Origin: Humibacillus xanthopallidus
Lineage (GTDB): Bacteria; Actinomycetota; Actinomycetes; Actinomycetales; Dermatophilaceae
Assembly (NCBI RefSeq): GCF_006716675.1
Contig: NZ_VFPM01000003.1
Span: forward strand, 310,001-374,000
Direction: 5' to 3'
Length of the DNA stretch: 64,000 bases
Shown here: positions 16,952 to 25,604 of the stretch, in pieces
Position numbering within the stretch: the first letter of the stretch is position 1
How the letters are laid out: every line of letters begins with the position of its first letter
The notes under the pieces: model-generated
Databases searched by the model: none
Told to the model about the DNA's origin: nothing
What the model saw: the letters and a program-made list of their open reading frames with translations, nothing else
Made by a program: the position numbers and the translations under genes

Positions 16952-17731
16952 TCAGCCGAGACCACCGATGACGTTCTGGTCCCAGTCGATGACCGAGCCC
17001 GTGACGACGCCGCTGCGCTCGGAGAGCAGGAAGACGACGAAGTCGGCGATCTCGTCGACCTGGCCGAGCTTGCCCATCGGGAGCTGTGCCGCGGCGCGCT
17101 CCTGCCAGTCGGGGCCGACACCTTGGGTCTGCTGCTGGGTGACGTCCTCGCCGTCGGTCGCGGACCAGCCCATGTTGAGGCCGTTGATCCGGATCCGGTC
17201 CCAGCGGTGGGCGTGGGCGGCGTTCTTCGTCAGCCCCGCCAGCCCGGCCTTGGCCGCGACGTACGGCGCGAGGAACGCCTGACCGCCGTGCGAGTCGATG
17301 GAGATCACGTTGACGATGGTGCCCGGCTCGCCCCGGCGCACCATGTCGGCGATCGCTGCCTGCATGAGGAAGAACGGGGCCCGAAGGTTCACGGCGATGT
17401 GCTGGTCGAAGAGCGCTGGCGTGGTGTCGAGCATCGTGCCCCGAGTGGTGAGCCCGGCGGCGTTGACGAGGCCGTCGATGCGGCCGTGACGCTCGATGGT
17501 GGCTGCGACGGCGGCCTGAGCCTCCGGCACGTTGACGATGTCGGCACGAACGAAGCTGGCGTCGACACCCGTGTCGCGGAGCTCGGCAGCGACCGCTTCG
17601 CCGCGTTCGGCGTTGCGGCCGGCCAGCACCAGCGTGGCGCCCTCACGGGCGGCAGCCCGGGCGATGCCGGCGCCAAGGCCCTGGGTGCCGCCACTGATGA
17701 GCAGCACCTTGCCTGTCAGGAGGTCATTCAT
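16952..17731 (-). CDS. SDR-family NAD(P)-dependent oxidoreductase
   Basis: A 259-residue short-chain dehydrogenase: nucleotide motif GGTQGLGAGIA, NAAG at the fourth strand, and catalytic Ser, Tyr and Lys in VISIDSHGG and PYVAAK. The open frame extends to 17776, but AAGGAG before the ATG at 17731 sets the start, which overlaps the stop of the hydroxyacid dehydrogenase gene by ATGA. In the operon it probably oxidises or reduces a hydroxyl of the cyclitol or its ring-opened product. Confidence 0.85.
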   Translation of the reverse strand: MNDLLTGKVLLISGGTQGLGAGIARAAAREGATLVLAGRNAERGEAVAAELRDTGVDASFVRADIVNVPEAQAAVAATIERHGRIDGLVNAAGLTTRGTMLDTTPALFDQHIAVNLRAPFFLMQAAIADMVRRGEPGTIVNVISIDSHGGQAFLAPYVAAKAGLAGLTKNAAHAHRWDRIRINGLNMGWSATDGEDVTQQQTQGVGPDWQERAAAQLPMGKLGQVDEIADFVVFLLSERSGVVTGSVIDWDQNVIGGLG

Positions 17732-18708
17732 GTCGACTCCTTCCCGGTGGTCGGGACGGTGGCTGCGTGATCCCACCCGGCGTTGGCGACTGCTTCCGGG
17801 GACCGGCCGCTGAGCACGTCGAGGACGCCCTGAGCGGCGTCGCCGAAGGTGGCCGCCGTGGCCTGCCGGCTGAGCCCCATGAGATGTGGCGTGAGCACGA
17901 CGTCGGGATGGTCGAAGAGCGGATGGTGCACCGGGGGTTCCGGGTCGAAGACGTCGAGCCCCACACCGCCGAGACGGCCGTCCTCCAGCGCCGCGTGGAC
18001 GGCGTCGATGTCGATGAGGCCACCCCGGCCGCAGTTGACGAGGACCGCGCCGGGCTTGACGTGACGCAGCAGATCGGCCCCGATCAGGTGGTGGGTGGAC
18101 TCGAGGAGCGGCAGGTGCAGCGTGATCACGTCGCTTCTGCTGACGAGATCACGCAGGTCCACGCAGCGCACGTCGGCGGGGGGTTCGCTCACGGGGTCGT
18201 GGGCGAGGACCGTCATGCCGAGCGCGGCGCCGAGAACCGCGGCCCGCTGGCCGATGCGCCCGTAGCCGACGACCCCGAGCACCGAGCCGCCGAGGTCACC
18301 GACGGAGACCGCGCCGCGCGCCGCCCACCGGCCCGACCGGACCAGGGTGGTGAGGGGGCCGAAGCGCTTCACCAGGTGCATGGCCATGGCGATGGCACCC
18401 TCGGCCACCGCGTTCGTTCCCGCACCGGGCGTGGTCACGACCGCGATGCCCCGAGCGGTCGCGGCGTCGAGGTCGACCCGCTCGACACCGACGCCGGTCC
18501 GCGCCACGACACGCAGGCGCGGCGCGCGGGCCAGGAACTCCTGGTCGACCTCGGCGTCGGCCCGGGCGATGGCGCCCTGAGCGAGCGCGAGGTCCGCATC
18601 CGTCGGGTTCGGGACGAACCGGCAGCGCCCACCGAGGACGGGACTGACCAGGTCGGGGTCGACCTGACCCAGGCCGACCACCACCGGCAGCTCGGCGACC
18701 TCAGGCAT
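17728..18708 (-). CDS. D-isomer-specific 2-hydroxyacid dehydrogenase
   Basis: A 326-residue NAD(P)-dependent enzyme. The nucleotide-binding motif is GVVGYGRIGQRA, and the catalytic Arg, Glu and His appear in NCGRGGLID, DVFDPEPP and LTPHLMGLS. It interconverts a 2-keto acid and a D-2-hydroxy acid. Its place after an aldolase suggests that it reduces a 2-keto or semialdehyde product of the pathway (for example a hydroxypyruvate or 3-carbon keto acid), which is inference. It overlaps the upstream oxidoreductase gene by 8 bases. Confidence 0.88.
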   Translation of the reverse strand: MPEVAELPVVVGLGQVDPDLVSPVLGGRCRFVPNPTDADLALAQGAIARADAEVDQEFLARAPRLRVVARTGVGVERVDLDAATARGIAVVTTPGAGTNAVAEGAIAMAMHLVKRFGPLTTLVRSGRWAARGAVSVGDLGGSVLGVVGYGRIGQRAAVLGAALGMTVLAHDPVSEPPADVRCVDLRDLVSRSDVITLHLPLLESTHHLIGADLLRHVKPGAVLVNCGRGGLIDIDAVHAALEDGRLGGVGLDVFDPEPPVHHPLFDHPDVVLTPHLMGLSRQATAATFGDAAQGVLDVLSGRSPEAVANAGWDHAATVPTTGKEST

Positions 18709-19951
18709 TGCCGACCGCCGGACCCGGGTCGTGCCCGAAGGTGGCTCCGGGGACGTGCGGCACCTTGTGCCACTGCCCGTCGACCGCGGACGCTGCCGTG
18801 GCGGCGATGACCTCGGCGTCGGCGAGCGCCTCCTGGATGGTGGAGTTGCGCTGCTGTCCGCCCGTGACGGCGACGAGGAACTTCTTGGCCTCGACCACCT
18901 TGAGGTCGTCGTAGCCCAGGCTGTTGCCGGGTCCTGGTTGGAAGGCGGCGTACTCGCCCTGCGATGCGTTGCCCAGGATGGTCGTGTACCCCTGGTTGGG
19001 GCCGGTGCGACCCAACGCCAGCTTGAGCTCGTTCATCTGCTCGAAGTTCCACGAGGCGGAGCCCTCGGTGCCGTACACCTCGAACGCCAGCCCGCACTGG
19101 GGTCCGACGATGACTCTCGACGCCTCCAGGGTGCCGACCGCACCGGCGCCGGGGGAGTCGGCGGAGAACCGGACGAGCGCCGCGGCGTAGTCGTCGTTCT
19201 CGACGTCCCCGAGCTCACCGTCCTCGATCACCGCGAAGTGGGTGGCCTGCCCCATCGGGAGGATGGGTCGCTGCTGGTGCACCGTGGAGAGCACTCCGCT
19301 GACGTCGGTGATCGGGCCGACGACGTACTGCATGAGGTCGACGACGTGGCTGAGCAGGTCGCCGAGCGCGCCACTGCCGGCGAGGTCACGCTTGAACCGC
19401 CAGGACAACGCCCCGTTCGGCTCGGAGGCATAGCCGTTGAAGAAGACCGCCCGGACGTTGGTGATGCGGCCGAGCTCGCCGTTCGCGATGAGCTCACGGA
19501 TGCGTTCCACGGCGGGCGCATGCCGGTAGTTGTAGCCGATCGACGTCGTGACGCCCGCTGCTTCGGCCGCGGCCACGACGGTGGCCGTGTCGATGGCATC
19601 GCGGCCGACGGGCTTCTCGATCCAGAACGCCTTGCCGGCCTCCGCCGCGGCGACGCCGATCTCGCGGTGCAACAGGTTCGGTGCACAGATGGAGACGACG
19701 TCGACCTCGGGGTCGGCGAGGACGTCGCGGTAGTCGATGCTGCCGCGGGAGTAGCCCAGGACCTCGCGGGCGTAGTCGACCCGGTCGGGGGCCGTGTCCG
19801 CAGCGTGCACGAGCCGCGGTCGGATGCCCAGCTCGGGGTAGACGAGCGGGATGGCCTGGTAGGCGCGGCTGTGCAGCTTGCCCATCCAGCCGACGCTGAT
19901 CAGGCCCACACCGAGCTCGGTGACGCCTTTGTCGTTGATGTGTCCAACCAT
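18701..19951 (-). CDS. Gfo/Idh/MocA-family oxidoreductase
   Basis: A 416-residue member, longer than the other two in the operon. The motif GVGLISVGWMGKLHSRAY starts the Rossmann fold, WIEKPVGRD carries the catalytic Lys, and SGALGDLLSHVVDL the catalytic His. The long C-terminal domain resembles myo-inositol or scyllo-inositol dehydrogenase-like members. The frame extends to ATG 20020; I prefer ATG 19951 because the extra 23 residues (Pro/Ser-rich) precede the fold. With three dehydrogenases of one family the operon may handle more than one cyclitol isomer. Confidence 0.82.
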   Translation of the reverse strand: MVGHINDKGVTELGVGLISVGWMGKLHSRAYQAIPLVYPELGIRPRLVHAADTAPDRVDYAREVLGYSRGSIDYRDVLADPEVDVVSICAPNLLHREIGVAAAEAGKAFWIEKPVGRDAIDTATVVAAAEAAGVTTSIGYNYRHAPAVERIRELIANGELGRITNVRAVFFNGYASEPNGALSWRFKRDLAGSGALGDLLSHVVDLMQYVVGPITDVSGVLSTVHQQRPILPMGQATHFAVIEDGELGDVENDDYAAALVRFSADSPGAGAVGTLEASRVIVGPQCGLAFEVYGTEGSASWNFEQMNELKLALGRTGPNQGYTTILGNASQGEYAAFQPGPGNSLGYDDLKVVEAKKFLVAVTGGQQRNSTIQEALADAEVIAATAASAVDGQWHKVPHVPGATFGHDPGPAVGNA

Positions 19952-20024
19952 GACGATGTCGCTTTCTGGAGAGAGGTCGGGAGGGGAGAGCTCGCCGGAG
20001 CCGGGGGTGCCGGACGGCATCGCC

Positions 20025-20819
20025 TCAGGTCGTGGCGTGCTGCCGCGCCCGCGTCAGCGCGGAGCGGGAGGCTGCGGCGAGGAGGGTGGAGTCCGAGCCG
20101 ATCGCCACGAAGGACCAGCCCTGGGCGAGGCGTGCTGCGGCGGCTTCGCCGTCGTTGACGAGAAGGCCGCAGGCCTTGCCGTGCCGCCGCCCTGCGGCCA
20201 GCACGGTCTCGAGGGCCGCGACGAACGAGGGGGCGCTGGTGTCCCCGGGGACGCCGAGGTCGTGGCTGAGGTCGCGCGGACCGATGAAGAGCACATCGAC
20301 ACCGTCGATGGCGGCGATCTCGTCAGCGGCAGCGACTGCTGCCACCGACTCGATCTGGACGACGACGAGGATCTCCTCGTCGGCCCGGTCGAGGGCGCTC
20401 GGGTCGAGCCCGAACCGGCAGGCGCGGTTGTAGGTGGCGACGCCGCGGTCCCCGTTCGGGGGGAACCGCAGGTGGGTCAGCGCGTCACGGACCTGCTCCG
20501 CGCTGTCCATGCGAGGCAGCATGATTCCCGCGGCGCCGTTGTCCAGCACCCTTCCCATGCGGATCCTGGCGTCGGTCTCGACCCTGACGACGGTGGGCAC
20601 CCCGTAGGCGCCGGCCACCGGGACGACATCGCGGACCTGCTCCTCACCGCCGGCGCCGTGCTCCAGGTCGAGCAGCAGCCAGTCGAACCCGGCAGCGGCA
20701 CAGACCTCAGCGGTGACGGCAGAGGCGGTGCCGAGGAAGGTCCCGAGCGTGGCCTCGCCGTGGCGGACGGCCCGGGCCAGGGCGCCGCCGTTGAGGGGGC
20801 CGGCCCCCGTGGCGGTCAT
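20025..20819 (-). CDS. HpcH/HpaI-family aldolase
   Basis: A 264-residue class II aldolase-like TIM barrel. DWLLLDLEHG, the catalytic Arg in VVRVE, the metal-binding Glu in VVVQIES and Asp in GVDVLFIGPRDLSHDLG are family marks. It cleaves 4-hydroxy-2-oxo acids (2-keto-3-deoxy sugar acids) to pyruvate and an aldehyde. This is not the DhnA/FBA-type IolJ of the usual inositol pathway. The open frame runs to 20915, but ATG 20819 overlaps the iolD stop by ATGA and gives the family's usual length. Confidence 0.87.
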   Translation of the reverse strand: MTATGAGPLNGGALARAVRHGEATLGTFLGTASAVTAEVCAAAGFDWLLLDLEHGAGGEEQVRDVVPVAGAYGVPTVVRVETDARIRMGRVLDNGAAGIMLPRMDSAEQVRDALTHLRFPPNGDRGVATYNRACRFGLDPSALDRADEEILVVVQIESVAAVAAADEIAAIDGVDVLFIGPRDLSHDLGVPGDTSAPSFVAALETVLAAGRRHGKACGLLVNDGEAAAARLAQGWSFVAIGSDSTLLAAASRSALTRARQHATT

Positions 20820-22786
20820 CCGAACCACCGCTGGGACGCGCGGTCCTGCTCGTACTCGGCGCGCAGCGCCGGCACGGTGGGGACCTCGGAGACCTCTGCC
20901 GGGGCGACGTCCCACCAGACACCAGCCGGGGGCAGGTCCGCGTGGGGGATCACCGGGACCACGAGGACGACGGTGCCGTCGTGTCCGCGCGTGTCGTCCA
21001 GTGCCTGGCGCAGCTCGTCAGCAGTGCTGGGGCGCAGCGCTGTTGCGCCGAGGCCAGCCGCGATCTGCACGAGGTCGATGGACAGGTAGTCGCCGCTGAG
21101 GCGGGGCGCCTCCGTGACCTCGGTGGCGTCGGCGAGCTCGAGTGGCCCTGTGCGGTAGCGGAACTCGTTGCCGAACTCGCGCCCGTTGCGGAACATCTGC
21201 AGGCGGTGGATCACCTGGTAGCCATGGTTCTCGGGGATGACCACCGTGATCGGCAGGCCCTCCTGAGCGGCGGTGACCAGCTCGGTGGGAGACATGAGGA
21301 AGGTGCCGTCACCGAGGAACGCCGTGATGCGAGCGGAGGCGTCGGGGTGGGCCATCCGGATCCCCATGGCGGCTGGGATCTCGAATCCCATGCAGGAGAA
21401 TCCGAACTCGAGGTGGCAGGTCCGTCCGTCGGTGGCGTCCCACACCTTCTGGAGGTCGCCGGGAGGGCCGCCGGCGGCAGCGACGATGACGTCGCCCGCA
21501 CGGGCATGCTCCTGCAGGACGCCGATGACCTGTCCCTGGGTCAGGACCGCGTCGGTCGTGGTGACGACGTCGGAGTCCTCGCTGACCGCAGACTTGTCGA
21601 ACAGCTGGTCCGGGTCGAGCGCATCCGACCGCTCGATCGCCCAAGCGTCGGCGAGCTCCTCGACGCGGTTCCTCCACGCCGGCTCCGGGTGGAGGTCGCG
21701 CTCGGAGAGCGCGCGGGTGAGGGCGGCGAGGCTGCGCTTGGCATCGCCGATGACACCAACGGCACCGAGACGGTCGGCGTCGTGCACGTTGACGTTGATG
21801 CTCGCGAACCGCACGTCGGGGTTGGCGAAGATCGAGTGCGACCCCGTGGCGAAGTCGGTCAGTCGGGAGCCGACCGTGAGCACCACGTCGGCCTCGTTGG
21901 CCAGGGTGTTCGTGGCTGGCGTCCCCTCGAGCCCGATCCCACCCACCTGCCACCACGCGGCGGTCTGGACGGCACCCTTGCCACCGAAGGTCTCGGCGAC
22001 GGGTGCCCCGACGGCCGCGGCAAGACTCTCGAGCTCGGCCGTCGCGTCCGAATAGATCACGCCGCCCCCGGCGATGATGACCGGCCGCTTCGCCGACGCG
22101 AGCAGCGCTGCGACAGCTTCGATCTCGTCGGCGTCCGGCGCCGGGCGACGGATGACCCAGTCCCGCTCGGCGAAGAGCTCGGCGGGGAAGTCGTAGGCAT
22201 GCGACTGCACGTCCTGCGGGAGGGAGAGGACGACGGCGCCGGTCTCGACGGGGTCGACGAGGGTCCGCATCGCCGCCGGGAGGGCGGTCAGCAGCTGCTC
22301 GGGACGGGTGATCCGGTCGAAGAACCTGCTGACCGGCCGGAAGGCGTCGTTCACGGTCAGGTCGGCATCGATGGGGTGCTGCAGCTGCTGGAGCACCGGG
22401 CCCTGGTGGCGGGTGGCATAGGTGTCACCCGGCAGCAGGAGCACGGGCAGTCGGTTGACGGTGGCCAGCGCCGCGCCGGTGACCATGTTCATCGCGCCCG
22501 GACCGATGGAGGCGGTCACTGCAAGCGTGGCGCGCCGTCGGGAGTGCTTGGCGAAGCCGACCGCCGCGTGGACGAGGGCCTGCTCGTTGCGACCCTGGAT
22601 GAACGGCATCGTCTCGCTCAGCTGGTCGAGGGCCTGACCCAGACCGGCGACGTTGCCGTGGCCGAAGATGCCGAGGGTGGCGGGGATGAGCCGGCGGCGT
22701 TCGCCGTCCGCAACGGAGTACTGCCGGGACAGGTAGGTCACCACGGCTTGCGCGGCGGTCAATCGGATGGTGGCGGCAGGAGACAT
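20816..22786 (-). CDS. iolD: IolD: 3D-(3,5/4)-trihydroxycyclohexane-1,2-dione hydrolase (ThDP-dependent)
   Basis: A 656-residue thiamine-diphosphate enzyme, close to the usual IolD length. The N-terminus (TIRLTAAQAVVTYLS, LIPATLGIFGHGNVAGLG) is characteristic of IolD rather than acetolactate synthase. The ThDP Glu lies in FIQGRNEQ, and the ThDP/metal motif is FLGDGTF through PENHGYQ. It opens the cyclohexane ring of the diketone made by IolE to 5-deoxy-glucuronate. It is the second gene of the operon; the HpcH/HpaI aldolase overlaps its 3' end. No iolB or iolC gene is nearby to process the usual product. Confidence 0.9.
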   Translation of the reverse strand: MSPAATIRLTAAQAVVTYLSRQYSVADGERRRLIPATLGIFGHGNVAGLGQALDQLSETMPFIQGRNEQALVHAAVGFAKHSRRRATLAVTASIGPGAMNMVTGAALATVNRLPVLLLPGDTYATRHQGPVLQQLQHPIDADLTVNDAFRPVSRFFDRITRPEQLLTALPAAMRTLVDPVETGAVVLSLPQDVQSHAYDFPAELFAERDWVIRRPAPDADEIEAVAALLASAKRPVIIAGGGVIYSDATAELESLAAAVGAPVAETFGGKGAVQTAAWWQVGGIGLEGTPATNTLANEADVVLTVGSRLTDFATGSHSIFANPDVRFASINVNVHDADRLGAVGVIGDAKRSLAALTRALSERDLHPEPAWRNRVEELADAWAIERSDALDPDQLFDKSAVSEDSDVVTTTDAVLTQGQVIGVLQEHARAGDVIVAAAGGPPGDLQKVWDATDGRTCHLEFGFSCMGFEIPAAMGIRMAHPDASARITAFLGDGTFLMSPTELVTAAQEGLPITVVIPENHGYQVIHRLQMFRNGREFGNEFRYRTGPLELADATEVTEAPRLSGDYLSIDLVQIAAGLGATALRPSTADELRQALDDTRGHDGTVVLVVPVIPHADLPPAGVWWDVAPAEVSEVPTVPALRAEYEQDRASQRWFG

Positions 22787-22879
22787 CGTCCGGGCTCTTT
22801 CTCATCAGGGGGAACGACGGGGCGGTGGAACGAGGACGGCCGACCGAAGGCCGTTGGGGTGCAGGGGAGTACGGGAGCG

Positions 22880-24322
22880 CTACCAGGGACGACCGTGCAG
22901 GATGACGGTCTTCACATCGGTCATCTCGGCGACGGCGGAGCGCGGTCCCTCCTTGCCGATGCCGCTGCCCTTCAACCCGCCGTAGGGCATGAGGTCGGCG
23001 CGCCACAGCGGGGTCCAGTTGATGTGGATGGTGCCGGCGTCGAGCTCGCGGATGGCGCGCACCGCCCCTGACACGTCGGAGGTGAAGATGCCTGCGCCCA
23101 GCCCGTATGCCGTGCCGTTGGCCTGGGCGATCGCGGACTGCCAGTCCTCGGCGGTCGACACCGCCACCGCGGGCCCGAACAGCTCGTCCTGGCTGAAGGC
23201 TGAGCTGGGATCGACGCCGGTGACGACAGCCGGAGAGACGATCGCGCCGTCCCGCTCCCCACCCGTGAGCAACGTGGCACCGTCGTGCACGGCCGCGCGG
23301 ATCGACCGTTCGACGCGCGCAGCCTCCTGCTCGGTGATCAAGGTGCCCATGCCGGTGGCCGTGGAACCCGGGTCTCCCGTGCTGATCTGCTGCACCCGAG
23401 GGACCAGGGCGTCGAGGAAGTCGCCCGTCACCTTCGGGTGGGTGATGACGCGTTGCACCGAGATGCACACCTGCCCGGCGTTGACGAAGCCGCCGAGAGC
23501 GATGGCCGCCGCCGCCGCGTCGATGTCGGCATCGGGCAGCACGACCACGGGGCAGGAGGCGCCGAGCTCGAGGGAGAGCTTCTTGACTCCGGCGAGCTGC
23601 GTGATGCGCGTGCCGACGAGGGTCGACCCGGTGAACGAGATCTTGTTGACCCGAGGGTCGCTGACCAGGGCGTCCCCGAGGTCCCCGCCCGGCCCTGTCA
23701 GCACCGACAGGACCCCCTCGGGGAGTCCGGCGTCGACGAAGCATGCGGCGAGGGCCAGGGCTGTCAACGGGGTCGTGCGGGCCGGCTTGAGCACCACGGC
23801 GTTGCCGGCGGCCAGGGCCGGCGCCACCTTGTGGAGGACGAGCAGCGAGGGGTAGTTGAAGGGCGTGATGGCCACGACCACTCCGACCGGCTGACGCACG
23901 GTGAAGCCCACCTTGTCGAAACCCGTTCCGGGGTTCGCGTCGAGCGGCAAGGAGTCGCCGTAGAGCTGGGTCCCCTCGAAGGCCGCCAGTCGGATCAGCT
24001 CTCCGGATCGAGATGCCTCGCCCCGTGCCTCCGTGATGGTCTTGCCGGCCTCCGCGCTGATGGTCTGCGCGATGACCTCCGCCCGCTCCTGGGCGAGCGC
24101 TGCCGCCCTCAGCAGGATTTGCATCCGCTGGTGCGCGGGGGTTCGGCGCCAGACCCTGGCGCCCTCGACCGCCGCAGCGAGCGTCCGGTCAACATCGTCA
24201 CGACCTGCGAGCGACACCGACCCGACGGCAGACCCGTCGAACGGCGACGTCACGTCCTCCCGACGACCCGATGAAGCCTCAGCCCACTGGCCTCCGATCA
24301 ACAGCTTCACGCTGGACTCCAT
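22880..24322 (-). CDS. NAD(P)-dependent aldehyde dehydrogenase
   Basis: A 480-residue ALDH superfamily enzyme, first gene of the operon. It shows the catalytic Asn (ITPFNYPS), cofactor Lys (LKPARTTPL), SFTGSTLVG, general-base Glu (LELGASC) and nucleophile Cys (NAGQVCISVQR). The sequence class looks like lactaldehyde/glyceraldehyde-type dehydrogenases rather than the CoA-acylating methylmalonate-semialdehyde dehydrogenase (IolA) of the standard inositol pathway. It probably oxidises the aldehyde released by the aldolase. The start ATG has no clear ribosome site. Confidence 0.87.
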   Translation of the reverse strand: MESSVKLLIGGQWAEASSGRREDVTSPFDGSAVGSVSLAGRDDVDRTLAAAVEGARVWRRTPAHQRMQILLRAAALAQERAEVIAQTISAEAGKTITEARGEASRSGELIRLAAFEGTQLYGDSLPLDANPGTGFDKVGFTVRQPVGVVVAITPFNYPSLLVLHKVAPALAAGNAVVLKPARTTPLTALALAACFVDAGLPEGVLSVLTGPGGDLGDALVSDPRVNKISFTGSTLVGTRITQLAGVKKLSLELGASCPVVVLPDADIDAAAAAIALGGFVNAGQVCISVQRVITHPKVTGDFLDALVPRVQQISTGDPGSTATGMGTLITEQEAARVERSIRAAVHDGATLLTGGERDGAIVSPAVVTGVDPSSAFSQDELFGPAVAVSTAEDWQSAIAQANGTAYGLGAGIFTSDVSGAVRAIRELDAGTIHINWTPLWRADLMPYGGLKGSGIGKEGPRSAVAEMTDVKTVILHGRPW

Positions 24323-24373
24323 CCATCGACATTGAGGGAAGACCGCCGTGGCGACTCACGCGCTCCGGCACCG

Positions 24374-24384
24374 GTCAAGTTGAC
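24374..24384. promoter_or_regulatory. Candidate operator: GTCAA-G-TTGAC palindrome
   Basis: This perfect 5+1+5 inverted repeat lies in the 208-base divergent region between the operon and its LacI-type regulator. The nonamer CCGGTCAAG that begins the site (24371-24379) recurs at 24409-24417, 38 bases further. Both sites are candidates for binding by the regulator at 24531. Confidence 0.5.
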
Positions 24385-24530
24385 TCAGCGTGACGGTCGG
24401 CACTCCGGCCGGTCAAGCAATGTGAGGCCATCAAAAAGCCATCAGGGATGACGCCACCGCAGTGTGAGCACAGCCGAGATGGAGCCCTGGAACCCCAACG
24501 AATCCATCACCGATCCAGCATGATGGGTGC

Positions 24531-25565
24531 ATGCCCCACCCGTATCCGATCCGGGAGATCGCCCGCCAGTCCGGCCTCAGCGAGGCGACGGTGGACCGCG
24601 TCCTCAACAGGCGACCCGGAGTGCGCCCCAGCACAGCGGCGAACGTCGAACAGGCGATCGCCGACCTCGACCGGCAGCGGAGCCAGATCCGTCTCACCGG
24701 CCGAACGTTCATCGTCGACCTCGTCATGCAGACCCCCGACCGGTTCTCTGCCGCGGTCAAGGCCGCCCTCGAGGCAGAGCTGCCCATGCTGCGCCCGGCG
24801 GTCGTCAGGTCGAGGTTCGACTTCCGTGAGAAGGCCCAACCGGGCGAGCTGGTCAAGACTCTCGACGGCATCCGCAGGCGCGGGTCCATGGGGGTCATCC
24901 TCAAGGCGCCGGACGAGCCCGAGATCGTCGAGGCGATCGGCCGGCTGCACGACGCGGGGATCCCCGTGGTCACCCTGGTCAGCGACCTTCCCCTCAGCCA
25001 ACGAGTCGCCTACGTGGGCATCGACAACCGGGCAGCGGGCGCCACGGCGGCCTACCTCATCGACCAGTGGCTCGACGACGACGCGATCCTGATGGCCCTC
25101 AGCCGCAGTGCATTTCGCGGTGAGGAGGAGCGGGAGATGGGCTTCCGCACGACGATGCGGGAGCGCTCCGGCGGTCGGACCCTCATCGAGGCGACCGACA
25201 CCGACGGCCTCGACGAGGCCGTGCGCCTGCAGACCGTCTCCATCCTCCGCGAGCACCCCGACGTCACGGCGGTCTACTCCATGGGCGGTGGCAACAGGGC
25301 CATCCTCGACGCGTTCGACATCGTCGGGCGGCAGTGCCGGGCCTTCATCGCCCACGACCTCGATCGCGACAACCTGTCGCTGATCCAGGACCGCAGGATC
25401 ACCGCGGTGCTCCACCACGACCTGCGAGCGGACATGCGTCGTGCCTGCCAGGTGATCATGCAGTCGAGCGGAGCGCTCGAGGGGCCCATCGAGTCTGTCG
25501 CGTCACAGATCAACGTCGTCACGCCCCACAACATCCCGAGCATCCCGGCGCAGCCGGTCACGTGA
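24531..25565 (+). CDS. LacI-family transcriptional regulator (divergent to the catabolic operon)
   Basis: A 344-residue regulator with an N-terminal helix-turn-helix (IREIARQSGLSEATVDRVLN, the variant VDRVLN in place of VSRVLN) and a periplasmic-binding-protein-like ligand domain. Its position, divergent from the ten-gene operon with a palindrome between them, makes it the likely pathway repressor answering to a cyclitol or sugar. The start has CATGAT six bases upstream and may be leaderless. It is clearly paralogous to the convergent gene at 25605-26657 (shared VDLVMQ/LDVVIQ, GVxLKAPD, VAYVGxDNxAAGATAAYL, TPHNIP). Confidence 0.88.
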   Translation: MPHPYPIREIARQSGLSEATVDRVLNRRPGVRPSTAANVEQAIADLDRQRSQIRLTGRTFIVDLVMQTPDRFSAAVKAALEAELPMLRPAVVRSRFDFREKAQPGELVKTLDGIRRRGSMGVILKAPDEPEIVEAIGRLHDAGIPVVTLVSDLPLSQRVAYVGIDNRAAGATAAYLIDQWLDDDAILMALSRSAFRGEEEREMGFRTTMRERSGGRTLIEATDTDGLDEAVRLQTVSILREHPDVTAVYSMGGGNRAILDAFDIVGRQCRAFIAHDLDRDNLSLIQDRRITAVLHHDLRADMRRACQVIMQSSGALEGPIESVASQINVVTPHNIPSIPAQPVT

Positions 25566-25604
25566 CGCGTTCTTCGTCCGCGGGGCGGCACGCGGGAGAC
25601 CGCG

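Noticed and set aside
22836..22854. Terminator or attenuator between the aldehyde dehydrogenase gene and iolD
   Set aside because: ACGGCC/GGCCGT is only a 6-bp stem in a GC-rich spacer and could easily be chance.
20942..23071. 709-codon open frame on the + strand
   Set aside because: It is the antisense shadow of iolD, with no family motif.
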